From positions 41,049,001-41,113,000 of the forward strand of contig OY987265.1 in assembly GCA_963920665.1 (NCBI GenBank): a DNA stretch of 64,000 nt, read 5' to 3'. This DNA is from Straminergon stramineum (Eukaryota > Streptophyta > Bryopsida > Hypnales > Calliergonaceae). The notes under the pieces are model-generated. The model ran no database searches, was not told the origin of the DNA, and saw nothing but the letters and a program-made list of their open reading frames with translations. The translations under genes were made by a program, and so were the position numbers. Below, piece after piece: positions 50,045-61,737 of the stretch (the first letter of the stretch is position 1; the number at the start of each line of letters is the position of its first letter).

Positions 50045-52532
50045 TTACAACAGGATATGAGGACATACGAGTGAGACTTTAACCTGGGGATAGTCTCGCT
50101 GTAATCCCAAGAGGTTAGTGAAGAAGAGTACGTTGTCCATGCTTTTTTTGAGTTCTTCGGCATCAATTCTGAGCGTCTGTAACGCTGGGGCACACTTGAG
50201 GAGAGTGCCCAGCACAGAGATGCAGTCGGTGTTCCCCCACCCTATCACAGTCGTGATATTCTCCAGTTTTGGAAGGGTCATTGAATGCATCCGCATGAAA
50301 GCAGCCCCAGCACCTCCCGCTGCTTGAAGACACTGAATCGCATACAAACAATAAGTCAAGAGCAAGGCAAGAGTGACTAATAAAGGAGAGGATAATATAA
50401 CCGCCACAGACCTGATTCTGTCTCCTATTGACTGGCCCCTCTTGCCAACAGCAACTCATCTTTTTCCAATCAACAATTGCTTGGCTTTCAATTAGCAAAT
50501 ACGGTGTAGGCATGACTTTGCTAAATGTCTTTGGTCACTCATCATTGAATGAAAATCAGGGGTGGTCTACTGTCCATTCAACAGTGGGCTACAACCTCCC
50601 ACTTTGCATGATGCATAGGAAATCACCGTACACTGAGTGAGAAAAAAATTTGATATCCCAAGAGTTTTTCTCTCGTTATATCCAAAGTGAGTTCTCCAGT
50701 GAGCTCTATTTAGTAATCTCCAAATGAAAGTACGCCCCTACATGTTTAAAATGCTCAAGATGATACAAAGGGTACCATCTCCCTTGCTGAAAATGAAGAT
50801 AGACAGTAGTCAGAGAAAGTCAATGAAGTTTAGAGCAAACCTCAAAAAAATCTGCGCCAATGTGGATAGACACAAGCTCCTGCAAGTGACGGAGTAGTGA
50901 CTGCAGTTGAATAGGGTACTTGCGCTCGATAAAAGCATCAATGTGGAGGGAGCGCAGATTGGTTCCCAGCCTAATCAAATGGGTGATAGAATCCAATGCC
51001 CACGACTCTCCGCTTATGTGCAGATTTTCTAAGGTTGGGAGCTCCCTGATACTAGGCCGAACGTGCCAAAGCAGGTCGAGGTTCTGTAACGAGAACCCAT
51101 CCATGACGAGCTCCTCCACATGACAAAGCGACACGGTCACCAAGTTCGGTGCATTCACAGTGACCACGGTAATGGGTGCCGTGACCACATCCATGTCATT
51201 GGCGAACTCCAAGGAGGTCAGCTTCAAGGCAGTCAAGTGCGGGGTACGCAGGCCCTTGCAGGAGTTCAACTTCAAATCCTCCAGCACTGGTGAGAGCTCC
51301 ACGAGTGTCTCAAGGGCACTGTCGTAAATGAAAATCAGGTCCAGGTGGAGAGTTACCAACTGTTCAAACTTTCCGGGCGAGGAAGGCATCTCCGGAATGA
51401 AGCCATAACATAGGTTTAGCCACTGCAACTTTTTACATTCTGTAAGATGAACCAACTTGTTCGGCTGTGGCTTGGCACGGTTTGCATCCACAAGAGTCAG
51501 TCGCTCTAGCGAAGTGTTCACATGCTGCAGCCAATGACAAACCTGTAGCAAACAGCACAGCCTTAGAACTTAAACTCCATCAAGAAATTTCACCCTAACC
51601 CTAAAGGACCAAGGATTCATAGTGTGAAAAATATAATTCAGATGAAGCCATTATTTATATCAGTGAAGAAACTTTCTCGAATAGGAGAGAAAAATGAAAT
51701 AAAATTGAGCAAAAAAAAAGTTCCCATATGATCTACTCAAAACTACTGAGAAATACGAGGCTCACACTTGGGCCTATTGGTCCTTTAGAGGCTAATACGC
51801 AGTGTGTTTTCAGAACATTCGAAGTTGAAAAATGAGAATTGCACCTTATCTTCTGAGAAGTAGTCGTTAGGTATCCAAGGCCACACAACTGGGTGGTACG
51901 AAATCTTGAGAATTCGAATGCCATTCGTCTTCAGCAACATTTGTGTCACAATCGCTTCCAGGCATGAAGCATTCCTATTCTTATCCAACTGAAAGTTTAA
52001 AGTCAAACGTTAGAAGTTGAGAGGATTAACCCCAAAAGGATCAAAGATTAGCGGTTCCAAAATTGCCAATTTAACCAATCATATCGTGAAATCTATAATT
52101 CAGATGGGGTCAAATTTCATGTGGCTGAAGCACATTGCACGCGTTGGTCACGAATTATTAGATTAGGAAGAAAGAAAGTCTGCTCATGACCTATTCAAAA
52201 CTACTAAAAAACACAGGAAGCCCAATCTTGGATTCTTGGGATTAACCAAAATAAAGGAGGAAGTCAATAATTCAGGAAAAAACAACAAGAACACATGTCA
52301 AGAAGAAGCGTGCAAGATAATCTCAAAATCTAGCAAAGTTGAATGAGAACCGCACCTTTTTTTCCAAGAGTTTGAATGACTCAAAAGTGAGGGTGTCCAC
52401 TAGCCTAGTTAGCATCTTCCAACGGTGGCACACCACGGCACATTGAGCCACCATTTGGGCATTTTCAAGCTTCGACAATATCAAAATGGCGATAGAGTCA
52501 GGAAGCACGTCGAAGTTCCCCATTGCTCCCAT
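50045..52532 (-). CDS. F-box/LRR (RNI-like) protein, four exons
   Basis: Predicted substrate-recognition subunit of an SCF ubiquitin ligase: the F-box binds SKP1 and the leucine-rich repeats bind the target, which is unknown. Coding exons are 52532-52356, 51988-51845, 51542-50841 and 50332-50045, all GT-AG, with introns 1 to 3 in phase 0, giving 436 residues. The F-box is N-terminal (FDVLPDSIAILILSKL...AQCAVVCHRWKML). Exons 3 and 4 show irregular plant-type LRRs (LERLTLVDA, LQWLNL, LVTLHLDL, LEDLKLNSC, LENLHISG, LRSLHIDA, LQTLRIDA). A start at 52550 would add six residues; I prefer 52532, which lies just after a plausible acceptor (52540 region). A spliced 5' UTR exon ending at 53451 (donor GTAAGT) is possible. 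Introns 1 and 2 carry related repeats (see findings). Confidence 0.88.
51594..51796. repeat. Degenerate TTAA-family element in F-box intron 2
   Basis: CTAACCCTAAAGGACC at the left is mirrored by GGTCCTTTAGAGGCTAA at the right, about 200 bp apart, with one outer base changed at each TTAA. It fills two thirds of the intron and resembles 52026-52246 internally (TATAATTCAGATG; TCTACTCAAAACTACT). Confidence 0.55.
52026..52246. mobile_element. TTAA-bounded element, copy H, in F-box intron 1
   Basis: TTAACCCCAAAAGGATC at the left and GATTCTTGGGATTAA at the right. The 213-bp interior shares blocks with the intron 2 repeat. Non-coding. Confidence 0.55.
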
Positions 52533-53860
52533 GATACGACTGAAGGTCACTATTACTGTACCAGATGGCCCATCACCCCATTTCCTTCACTCATAGTGCC
52601 AACTTGTTCCCAAGGGCACCCTGCCCGTGGTCTTCGTCATTGCCCGAAGCATCCTATAGCAATCCATGGACCTGCAAAAGATATTACGGCAAGCAGTGTT
52701 CGAAAGAGACTCAGAAAGACGTCTTCTTCTCAGCATATCAAGAGAGTTGACCACAAAAGAAAGTGTAGGAAAAAACAAACTAAATAAAAGTGCCACTCGT
52801 ATAATATTTCCCAGTGAAAACTTTGAACATCTTTCCAAGTGGTCCCATGCTTTAAACTCCTTCTTTCCGTCACCACGGCATGGTAAAGTCAACTTTCTCT
52901 AATAAAGAGAAGACTTACAGCACACCCGTGACACAGAAACATTGTATTCTTCGTCAATATCTTTCGCCATCAAAGCATGAAAACCGAAAACCGAAAAGAA
53001 AAATTACGGATTGTCCTTGAAAAATACAAAATACGTAGCGGCCCCGCACCACGGTACAAACAGTAACTACCGACCTGCACACTCAATTTCCGAAATTCGG
53101 GTGCCGCAAGCGAGCGAATTCGGAACGTTAACAAAGGAAACCGCGACACTCCAAAGAGAACTACGCAAATTGCACCAAATTGCAGAAAATCGGAACCCAC
53201 ACTCACGAATTTTTGAGAATTTGGCACAATCCAATTTTGAAGTTTCGAAATTGAACGAGAGAAGCCCAATTAAATCCGCTGTTTCTCGACCCTAATCCAA
53301 CCGGTCCTAACAATCCTGCAACCGCTTCGTAAACCCAAATTTAAGTTACCCTGTTTAACGCGTACCGAACAAGCACTCCGCAAGCAACGAAACATACTGA
53401 GTGCCACTCCATTCTTGCAAACAAAAAAGAGACAGAGACGCCCCACTTACAACAGAATTGCCGTCGAAACCCCGGCTCTTGAAACCCCCAACTGACGCCC
53501 TCGAAATTCACACCACTCTCCAGCTGTGATGAGTCAAGGTCGCGCCCAACTCTAGAGAAATTGGAATCAAAGGTATCAGCGCTCGAGGAAGAGCGCGACA
53601 AACGAAAGTTATGACCCCCAAGAAAGTGAGACACTACACATTTACCAACACTACAAAATTGACCTTTGTTGATATTGCAACAGCAAGAAAACGTGGCCGT
53701 GGAATTAAAAAATGCATGGACGCTCAGTGCAGGGGAGAAGTGGGCAATTGAATTGTAACCCTAGTGAGTGTAAGTGTGAAAGTGCAATTCCTTGTGAACA
53801 TCGCGATTACGGGTTGCACAAGTTACGAACTTATGACGGGAAGAGTGAGAGACCTTCCAA

Positions 53861-53882
53861 GGGAAGGGAAGGGAAGGGAAGG
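53861..53882. repeat. Microsatellite (GGGAA)n
   Basis: Four GGGAA units, followed by a GC-rich stretch with GGCGCGCC. Confidence 0.9.
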
Positions 53883-53987
53883 CAGGCGCGCCGGCACACA
53901 CTTGTGAGTCACGATTGTCTACTACTGCCATTTTCCCCGCTAAGTTCCTCTATCTACTAATTACTCTCACTAATCACCTACTACCGG

Positions 53988-54020
53988 TAATCACTTACTA
54001 ATCACTTACTAATCACTTAC
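53988..54020. repeat. Minisatellite, three 11-bp units TAATCACTTAC
   Basis: Three perfect tandem units, with diverged half-units on either side (ACTAATCACCTAC, TAACCACC). Confidence 0.9.
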
Positions 54021-55789
54021 TAACCACCCTCTGTGTTGGCTGGCGGGGGGAACTAGTACGGAATGCTTGATTGGCACGATAAACCTTCCATGCATACCTT
54101 GAGTTAGATTGTTTGCCTTGTTTTGTTTGTTTATTACGGTGAGATCTCCTGACATGTGCAACCCTTAATTGTGTTCTTGGTATTGTCGGAGAGTCCTCTG
54201 CAAGGAAGGGTGCAAGGAAGGGTGTGAGGTAGTGTGCTCATAAACCATCCATTTAAAGGCTGTTGGGCCTTTTTGATGGTTTACAGATGTCCCAAAATAT
54301 CATTTCTTATTTTTCACTTGAAGAAAAATTGATGCGGAATTTAACACAAGTGGTTTCTTATTTTTTGGAGCATTTATGAATTACTTATGAATTTTCAAAG
54401 AATTCTGTGGTAGGCACCTATTCTTGATCATAGGCCTTGCAAAACCCACACACATGCAATTTGAAACAAGATATGGCTTAACCCAAAACAAGCATTACGA
54501 CATTCAAAAAGTAATACACAAGATTCCTAAGTGCAACCATTATTAAACTTAAACAGACTCTAAATTAATTTAACATTTGTGAGAAGGCAATTGGGCAATC
54601 AAATCTCATTTAGAAAAATTAAATGGACAGACCTTAGCTTTGAAATGGATCTTCTCTGGCTCTTATTCCATCCATTGGCAAAGTATGAATCAATACCTAG
54701 TAAATCTTATTTATACTTTCAAATTGTTGGCAGTCCATTTTAGAACCACTGACTATCCATTTCAAAGGTATCTAGTGGGCTATTTGAAGAAGATGGTCGC
54801 AATAACAACATACTACTATATGGGCTTTGTTTTGTGGCATTTGGACATGTAGTGTGAAAGATATTGAAATTCAAAGTTTTCATGATTTAAGTAATGAGAA
54901 AATTATTTTTACTTTTATTTTATTATGCTATGACAATGGCATAGGATACACTAGTTTTCTTGAAAACTCACAAGTTTTGATGGACATCCAAAGTCCAAAC
55001 TGTAGGATCAACAAAAAATAAGTTTGAAATTAAAGTATTGGAAATTAAAATTTTCCAAACAAATGGCTTGAAGGGAAAAGAAATCTTGCAAAATATTTCT
55101 ATGTTTGGCATCCATTGAACTATATTCTTCTAAAGATAAAAAAAAATTGGGAAGGATGTATTGATCTTGTCTTATACTTTTGATATTTTTCTAACCCCTG
55201 AGTATTAAAAGTGTTAGTTTTATATCTATTGGAGTTGAAGTAAATCTATTCACTTCCAACTCCAATAGATATATATACCAATAGTAAATCTATTACCCTT
55301 GAGGGCAAAATAATTTTTTTATAGAGTGGAGAAGTTCTTCAACACATTTTTGCTAAAACGTTTGCTTGAGAAACAAAATCAAATGGCAACATGTCACCTT
55401 CAAGGGCTAACACGTATGGGCTTTAATATAGAGGAGATAGGCCTTACTCTTGGAATGTCTTTTTGAGTTTGCAACAAGTAACCAAAGAATTTCTTCCCTT
55501 ATGCCACCCACATGCCATTCTAGGAAGTTCTAAGAAAAGTAACAAACTATTTCATTAATAAAAATAAAAAAGTATACCTTACATTTTTGAAAAATCAATG
55601 TATATTTTGAAAGTTACTATTGTTGATTAATTTAGTAGCTTTAAAGAAGACTTTCTATTTATAAATTGGATATTTTGGAATTAATGTTACAACTTGGGTG
55701 CCCATAATGTTCATTATTATATATAATTTTTTCACATAGAGATAATATAGTGTTGTGTATAATTGTAACATGAAATAAGGATTTGGGAT
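54021..55789. other. Intergenic, nothing recognised
   Basis: AT-rich. An inverted pair (TATCTATTGGAGTTGAAG, about 55215, with its near-mirror at about 55252-55270) may form a short hairpin. No gene seen. Confidence 0.4.
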
Positions 55790-56447
55790 TTAATCCCTAA
55801 ACATCCAAAGTATTCTCCAGAATTCATGATCAGTGAAAAATCCATCATAAAGTACTATTTGTAAGAATATTTTGGAACTCATATACAAACAAATTTTTTA
55901 GATTTTGAGTTGTAAATTCCATCTGCATGGTTAGATTCACCAATACTATCACCAATATTTTTTTTTTATAAATTTTGAAAGGGAAATTTAAAAATTCCTT
56001 TGAAATTTGCTTGCAAGCAAAATGTTATCATTTTTTTAGTGAATTTTTGTTAGAATGGATTTGAAATGAGTTTCTCTCAACATGGTGATTTTTTGAAATT
56101 TTTGTGTTCTTAAAATCTATGACCTCATTTATGCAAATCCAATTTTGAACTAGAGTCAATGCAATTTTGGCTTGGTCAACCACTTGACATACTTGCACAT
56201 TTGTAATTTTAGAAAAATATGTACTCTAATAACACCAAATCCAACCATTAGATAGGACAACAATTTGATAAAGTATCTCCACAAATTAAGATGACTTTCA
56301 TCCAAGTAGTAATGAGAATGAAACTCGAGTTTCAATCTATTCGTTGTCTAAAAAAACCCATCAGAATCCAAGTAAAAATGAGATTGAAACTTGAGTTTCA
56401 ATCTGTTCATCATCCAGAAAGTAGATGTCGAAGCACTTAGGGGTTAA
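55790..56447. mobile_element. TTAA-bounded element, copy J (inverted homologue of copy A)
   Basis: TTAATCCCTAAACATCC at the left, CTTAGGGGTTAA at the right. The interior aligns over most of its length with the reverse complement of 21066-21643, with a short internal tandem duplication of the TTGAAACTCGAGTTTCAATC segment near the right end. No ORF. Confidence 0.75.
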
Positions 56448-56543
56448 AAAAGTGTTCTTGAAGTCTTTTCTTACTTGGTGAACTTCTCAATGTAACAAAA
56501 AATCAAGGCAATTTCTTGTGATGATTAATCGAAAATTCAAACG

Positions 56544-56681
56544 CTTTGCAGTGATCGCGGAGGAGAATACATCTCCCAAGAATTCAAGCAACTATTCCAA
56601 GAAACAGGAATTCACCACGAGATGACACAAGCGTACAGTCAGAATGGAGTCAGCGAACTAGATTTTGAGAGTATAAACTAG
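56544..56681 (+). pseudogene. Ty1/copia integrase fragment
   Basis: A short open stretch reading LCSDRGGEYISQEF...TGIHHEMTQAYSQNGVSEL matches the integrase core of copia elements around the second catalytic Asp (SDRGGEY) and the segment leading to the third acidic residue, whose normal context is already lost. Stops lie on both sides. Only about 40 codons remain and no LTRs are near. Confidence 0.8.
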
Positions 56682-56754
56682 ATTTTGAACTGGGTACATG
56701 TGTTTTCTATGGTTTGGTATAAGAACAACGAATGTGACATTAGAGAATGTGATA

Positions 56755-57582
56755 TTAAGCCGAACTAGGTGAGGAAATATGTTTTAAAACAATGGTATGC
56801 AGATTCGGCATCTGGTTGGTTGGTGTGACGGCGATGATTCTGAGTGATCCAATGCCTTTACCTTTGGCTGTTTTTTTCCTTTGACTGCTGGGTTTGGGCC
56901 ACGTGTCCATTCGGCATTTGGAAGAATGTGTCACTGCAATTGGAACACTCCGTCCGACTGCAGAAGAAAAGCATTCTCGGACGGGATTGCTGCTGCTGCT
57001 GGGCTGCATGTTCAGGGTTGCATTTTCTGGGATTCGTATGATAATTGGGAGCCCATAAAATCACAAGATTACACAAATTTATAACCTCCAGCACTGAATT
57101 CAGGACTGATGGTCGTTATTGCAACAGTACATGATGATAGCAATATATGTGAAATCTAAACACAAAGACCTGCAACGATATTCTGAAAAGGACATGCATT
57201 GGCAGATAGTGCCAATTACAATCCACTCCACTTTCTTTTCAATTGAAACCATTGATGAGATTTCTAGAATGTATTCAAACTTGATTACAAATGCTTACAT
57301 TACAGCAATTTGAGAAAAGTCTGAACACGAGAACACCATCTAGTGTACTGCAAAAGGACTTCCTCCATGCCTAAAATTCGATCACCACGTCACAAATATT
57401 ACACACTCAATGCTGAAGATTATACATTGAGAGAGCAATACTGAACAGTACATACCCTTCAGAAGGTGATCTCTAAAAACTCGACCGTCTGCGGGAGTGC
57501 GGGTTTGCTGAAGATCCTTGGCCTGCACTGATAGCACACTGATGCTCGGAGTAATTTCCTCGTTTGGACGATAAAAATTCAT
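56755..57582 (-). CDS. Candidate two-exon gene for a small Ser-rich protein of unknown function
   Basis: Exon 1 57582-57456 (MNFYRPNEEITPSISVLSVQ...FRDHLLKG) ends at a good donor GTATGT. Exon 2 57026-56755 follows an acceptor CCCAG and keeps phase, giving 132 residues. Exon 2 is Ser/Pro-rich (MQPSSSSNPVREC), then basic (SSQRKKTAKGKG). I recognise no domain. The ATG is only 29 bp beyond the stop of the membrane-protein gene on the same strand, so this could instead be part of that gene's 3' UTR or an alternative 3' end. Confidence 0.35.
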
Positions 57583-57611
57583 GGCGGATTGACCTCAAGA
57601 ATTACCGGTAA

Positions 57612-59206
57612 TCACACTTCAGATTTCGCATTTCGATTCCTGAAACTTGGCCGACGAGATCCACACGACATACATTCCAGTGACCGTGGTTCCATTTGCT
57701 CCTCCGATTCTAAACCAGCAGTAGGTGACACTCTTCCGGTGGCAAACTTGGCAAAGGCGGGGAAAACTTGCGCCAGGATGTGCGAAATGGACCGAAACAA
57801 AACCACAGCAGTAACACCGTAGGACCATATGCACGCCACAACCGCGGCTGCCAACACCAGTCCAGCCATCTGGTCCATTCCCCCACTTAAGTCATCCACA
57901 AAAGATAAGTACGTGCCCATGAGGATTAACACCCCGAGTTGGCCAAACACCCGCTGCCATCGCCAGTCGTCCGAGATGTTCTGCAAGGAGTACCAAATTT
58001 CACCTTCTGTTTTGAGTTTGCCCAGCTTTCTCATCCTCTCAAAACTTGCGAGCTTTTCCGGGTCCATCCAGGCGTAGGCAATCTGCCGGAAGATAGACGA
58101 CAGCACCGCAAACAACGACAGATACGAGTAGATCACTCCTGTGTTGTACATGACCGTGGGGCGCCATATGTGAAGGTCGCTATGGCCAATGGCTTCCATC
58201 ATGGAGTAGCCCACCAATACTAACAGGAAGAGATGGATCACTTCGGAAATGAAATCTCCCCAATGTAAGTTCCAGAACCAGGCTTTCATGTACAACACAC
58301 GTCTTTTGTTATTAAGAACTCTAACAAACGTCCAACCCCACCACAGGATCACTACCACTGCAACAATAAATTGGATGATGCCTTGCATCACTCCAGCCGC
58401 GGAAACCCCGTTTCTCACCGTCAATTTCCAGAATCTACATTGCAAATCATTTGAACGTCAGTGCACATACCCGGTCACAAGCAAGCAAGAACTACACTTC
58501 ATTCTACTTAGTATATCCTCCTATATACACTTCATTCTACGTAACTCTAGGCTACAGAGTTTTATTGGGGATGTATTTTTTAACCTATGGTCATGGCGCT
58601 ACTACATACTAGTCATGTTGACATGATTCCACAAAAATAGCCAGAAAAAGACCAAGTTTGCAGTAAAAAGCTAGAGTGGTTTGCTTTACGCGTAAACACA
58701 AAATAGAATCAAGAGTGTAATGACGAAACATTCACTAGGCCTCGCAACTAGTACCTGTAAGCGTAAAGTTCGTGTAAGTCGTTGTACTCGCAATTGATGG
58801 GATAAGATAACACCTTCGTGTCCACTTTCCAGAACAGCCAGTGCCGCCAGTACGGCTGATAGGACTCCACTACACCCAAATCGTAGTAAGGTCGGGGATC
58901 CAACCGCCCCTCAGTTTCGCTGTAGGAGAAATTGCTGAGTGACAAATTCGCATGACCAGGGTCTTCACAGAAATATTTAAACTTTATGGCAGGCAAATTC
59001 TCTGGCCAGACCTCAAAATACCCCAACACAGAATCATTTCGAAACTGGGTAGCCGGGTATAATAGGGGGTTCCAAACACCAATGATGCCAGGTAATTCCA
59101 GTGATGAAATTGTCAGGTTCCTGGCAGCTAAACATGCCTGGAAAATAGCCAAAAAGAGGACTAGTATCAGCAACGGAGCTGCAATCCTCTGCCTACCAGC
59201 ACCCAT
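57612..59206 (-). CDS. Multi-pass membrane protein with glycosylated ectodomain, two exons
   Basis: Exons 59206-58755 and 58434-57612 (GT-AG, phase 2) give 424 residues. A signal peptide (PLLILVLFLAIFQACLA) is followed by a luminal or extracellular domain of about 120 residues with N-glycosylation sequons (NLT at 30, NLS and NFS further on) and a Trp/Tyr-rich end (YQPYWRHWLFWKVD). Then come about five membrane segments: GIIQFIVAVVVILWWGWTF, VIHLFLLVLVGYSMM, GVIYSYLSLFAVLSSIF, QLGVLILMGTYLSF and LVLAAAVVACIWSYGVTAVV. The cytosolic tail is short and rich in Ser and Arg. I cannot name the family; the layout recalls channel or receptor-like proteins but no diagnostic motif is visible. Confidence 0.75.
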
Positions 59207-59620
59207 GCTCCTTGAGTTCAGATTTAGGGTTTTAAGTTCTTCAGTGATGGTTGGTGCTCAGAACGGAGTACAAGGAAGCTCGTGCGGAGACTCTGCCAGG
59301 ATCTGCAAGCCAAGCCAAAGCGTTAATCCCCGTCACCCATCGAGGTACATCATCTACTTTCGATTTAGAAATCCCAGACGAGATCAATGCCAATTTCCGG
59401 AACATGCCTAATAACTTCAATGTGCCCAGAAATTGAAGACTTTTAAGCTCTTGCAGGCTGGCTTGAGTTTCTTGCAGCGGTGGAGAAAGCGCATGGCAAA
59501 GCACTTTGGTTTCCCAAGCTTCATAAAAGTTTTACGAATCAGAGAGCACCAAGAATCGAGCCAGGGGTACAACATACCGACGAACTACACGGCGTAACAT
59601 TAGGATAGTCGAAATTCGAC

Positions 59621-59689
59621 GCTCTCTCAGCTCGTTTTGGATTGTTCTCATTCTTTATAAATAGGAAATCCAAAACAAGCTGAGAGAGC
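59621..59689. repeat. 23-bp inverted repeat with 23-nt loop
   Basis: The arms are 59621-59643 and 59667-59689, starting GCTCTCTCAGCTCG on the left, with a single mismatch that is a G-U pair in the minus-strand RNA. The loop contains TATAAATAG. It lies about 415 bp upstream of the membrane-protein ATG. Confidence 0.85.
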
Positions 59690-59802
59690 ACTATACAGAC
59701 ACGCTATCAATATACTTACTGCAAAACACGATACTACTAACTGCCATAGCCGTTCGTCGGTACCGACAAGTAGTCAAATAACAGAGCAAACTCTTTTACA
59801 AA

Positions 59803-60039
59803 TCAATCGGAAGTCGGGAAATTGCTGGCGTCGAATTCATCCCTCACACTATCATGCGCTCTCACAAACTTACGAACAGACATGGCCATAGCCACGGCCG
59901 ATTTTCCAGCACCACCACAACCAACAGTCAACCGAAGCTCAGAGAAGCCATACCTTAACTGATGTGCTACGTCTTTCTCAGTCCCTCCCGAAGAGCGCTC
60001 AACCCCAAGCAATGGACTCTGAAAGAATTCCAAGCTCAA
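59803..60039 (-). CDS. Short ORF with a P-loop-like motif, possible exon
   Basis: 78 codons containing VGCGGAGKSAVAMAMS, which fits the Walker A pattern G-x4-G-K-S and loosely recalls the P-loop of NB-ARC proteins. No other NB-ARC motif follows before the stop. Probably a chance match or a small fragment; base composition is gene-like. Confidence 0.2.
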   Translation of the reverse strand: MSLEFFQSPLLGVERSSGGTEKDVAHQLRYGFSELRLTVGCGGAGKSAVAMAMSVRKFVRAHDSVRDEFDASNFPTSD

Positions 60040-61737
60040 TGCGGCCTCCCCAAACCACGACCACAGTAGTGCGGCTCATCACGCGAACTAAACTAACAGG
60101 CGACTCTCTTGCTCAGAAATTCTCCAATAGCAGATTGATTCCGCGACCCAAGATGTGCAAACTATACACGTTAAGTATGTTCTGTCAGCCCTTAGTGGAT
60201 TCCAAAGATGAGGATCCAACGAGCCCATGCTAAAGAACAGCGATGTCTGCCGGAATCAAATGAGCATCTGAAGCGAATGAAATGATGAATCACGCGGCTA
60301 TCATTCCCGAGCAGACTATGTGCACCAACGACGATTCAGTGTTCTATACTTCCACTTTCCAAAGTCAGTCGGGTTACCGACTGGACGAAGGTTCCACGAC
60401 GCTGCGCCTCACCACAGAAGGTCAACATTCTCATCACGAACTGCTGCGTTGATGGATGGCGGGGGTTATTATTATTGTAGTCTCGTAGCTCTGTTCATGA
60501 ACTGAGTATCCAGGAAATTCAGTCGTCCTGACACATTATCAGCGCGTTCACTATAAAGCAATCACAGTTAATGAAATACCTTAGAAATGACTCCGTCAGC
60601 AGGATGAACTTCATGAAAAGTGTGTGCCTAAATTACATTAGTGAAGTGGTCTGCTTCGGTACTTAAGTTTCGCGTTCGTCGTTCTTCATAGATACCGGTG
60701 GCTTCAAACGACTGGCTCTGCCTCTTCGGAAAATACAATCAGATTTTTCAGACTTCACCCTGAAATAACAGGCGAATATGACCCAAACGTTCAAGCAGAT
60801 GGGCAATATGATGAAAGGCTGTCCTCCAAACTCTGAATCTGATAGGACCCGGATGCAAAACTTCACGTTCGCAGCAATAGTCTCCTATGTGCCTGCATAG
60901 AATAGATTTTTCAGAAGAGAGCTTGCGAGCTGAGAGTTAGGCATCCAAGTACGAGTGACTTCGAATATCCCTTGGGCAGACTCAGGGATTGCAGAGGTTT
61001 TAGCACCCAGATCTTCCAGACGGTGCCCATCATCAGCACATCCAGTGCTTTCCCGGCTGCCTTGTCGAACTTACGTCAAGGAACTCTTGAAGAAGGGCAA
61101 TGCAAAGAGCCTTCCTCATTATGTAACGTCAGAGCCCCTTCTCACCAGGACATGAATATCATTCGGTGTTACAGTATCTCGAGCCAGAGAACTCCGACAG
61201 GATATTCAAGTGAACGTTCCTTAGAGAAAGAACAAGCTGAACAGACTGATTCAAGTGACCTAAGTTAGTCACGCACTCATGTCAATCGGCAGAATCAACC
61301 TGAACAAATGTTATGCCAGGCAGCTTTTACATCCTCAAGAGACGTTCGACGCCCAAAATCATGTTGAATGTATCATCGGTTGGCGTGTACAAAAGGGCCC
61401 CGTGATCTCAATTTTGCTATACTACAATATCCCCAGTAATATACAACTAAAGTGTAACTGAATGGTGCCCTTGGATTCTTTGGATACTATGCCCTCTTCA
61501 CCTGCAGTAGTCCCTTCGTGGATTTCTTGTGGCCTCGTTGATTGAAATACTAATCAAGCAGCATGCTTGCAGGCATCGGTTGAAGTCTCAGCATCATTTG
61601 CTCTCCATTTCAAAAGGGGCATGATGCAAGTTTTCACTTCCCCAAATGCACTGCATCATTCTTTACTTCGATCCTCTTTCTAGCAAAACTACAATGCTCT
61701 TGAGAAATCGATTAGATCACCCGAAATCTTCCACTAC
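60040..61737. other. Gene-like composition but no gene resolved
   Basis: GC content is higher than in the repeat-rich parts. Short frames on both strands (for example 60866-60663 minus, with a hydrophobic FIILPICLNVWVIFACYF segment) lack recognisable domains or consistent splice sites. It would include the 3' UTR of the downstream-facing phosphatase gene. Confidence 0.3.

Noticed and set aside
53341..53634. Minus-strand ORF as coding first exon of the F-box gene
   Set aside because: Its donor phase does not connect to the F-box frame; kept only as a possible 5' UTR exon.
53988..54020. 11-bp tandem repeat as a CRISPR-like array
   Set aside because: Units are directly adjacent without spacers; an ordinary minisatellite.
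59241..59504. ORF upstream of the membrane-protein gene
   Set aside because: Ends before the ATG, with no domain; may be an upstream ORF in the leader but is unsupported.
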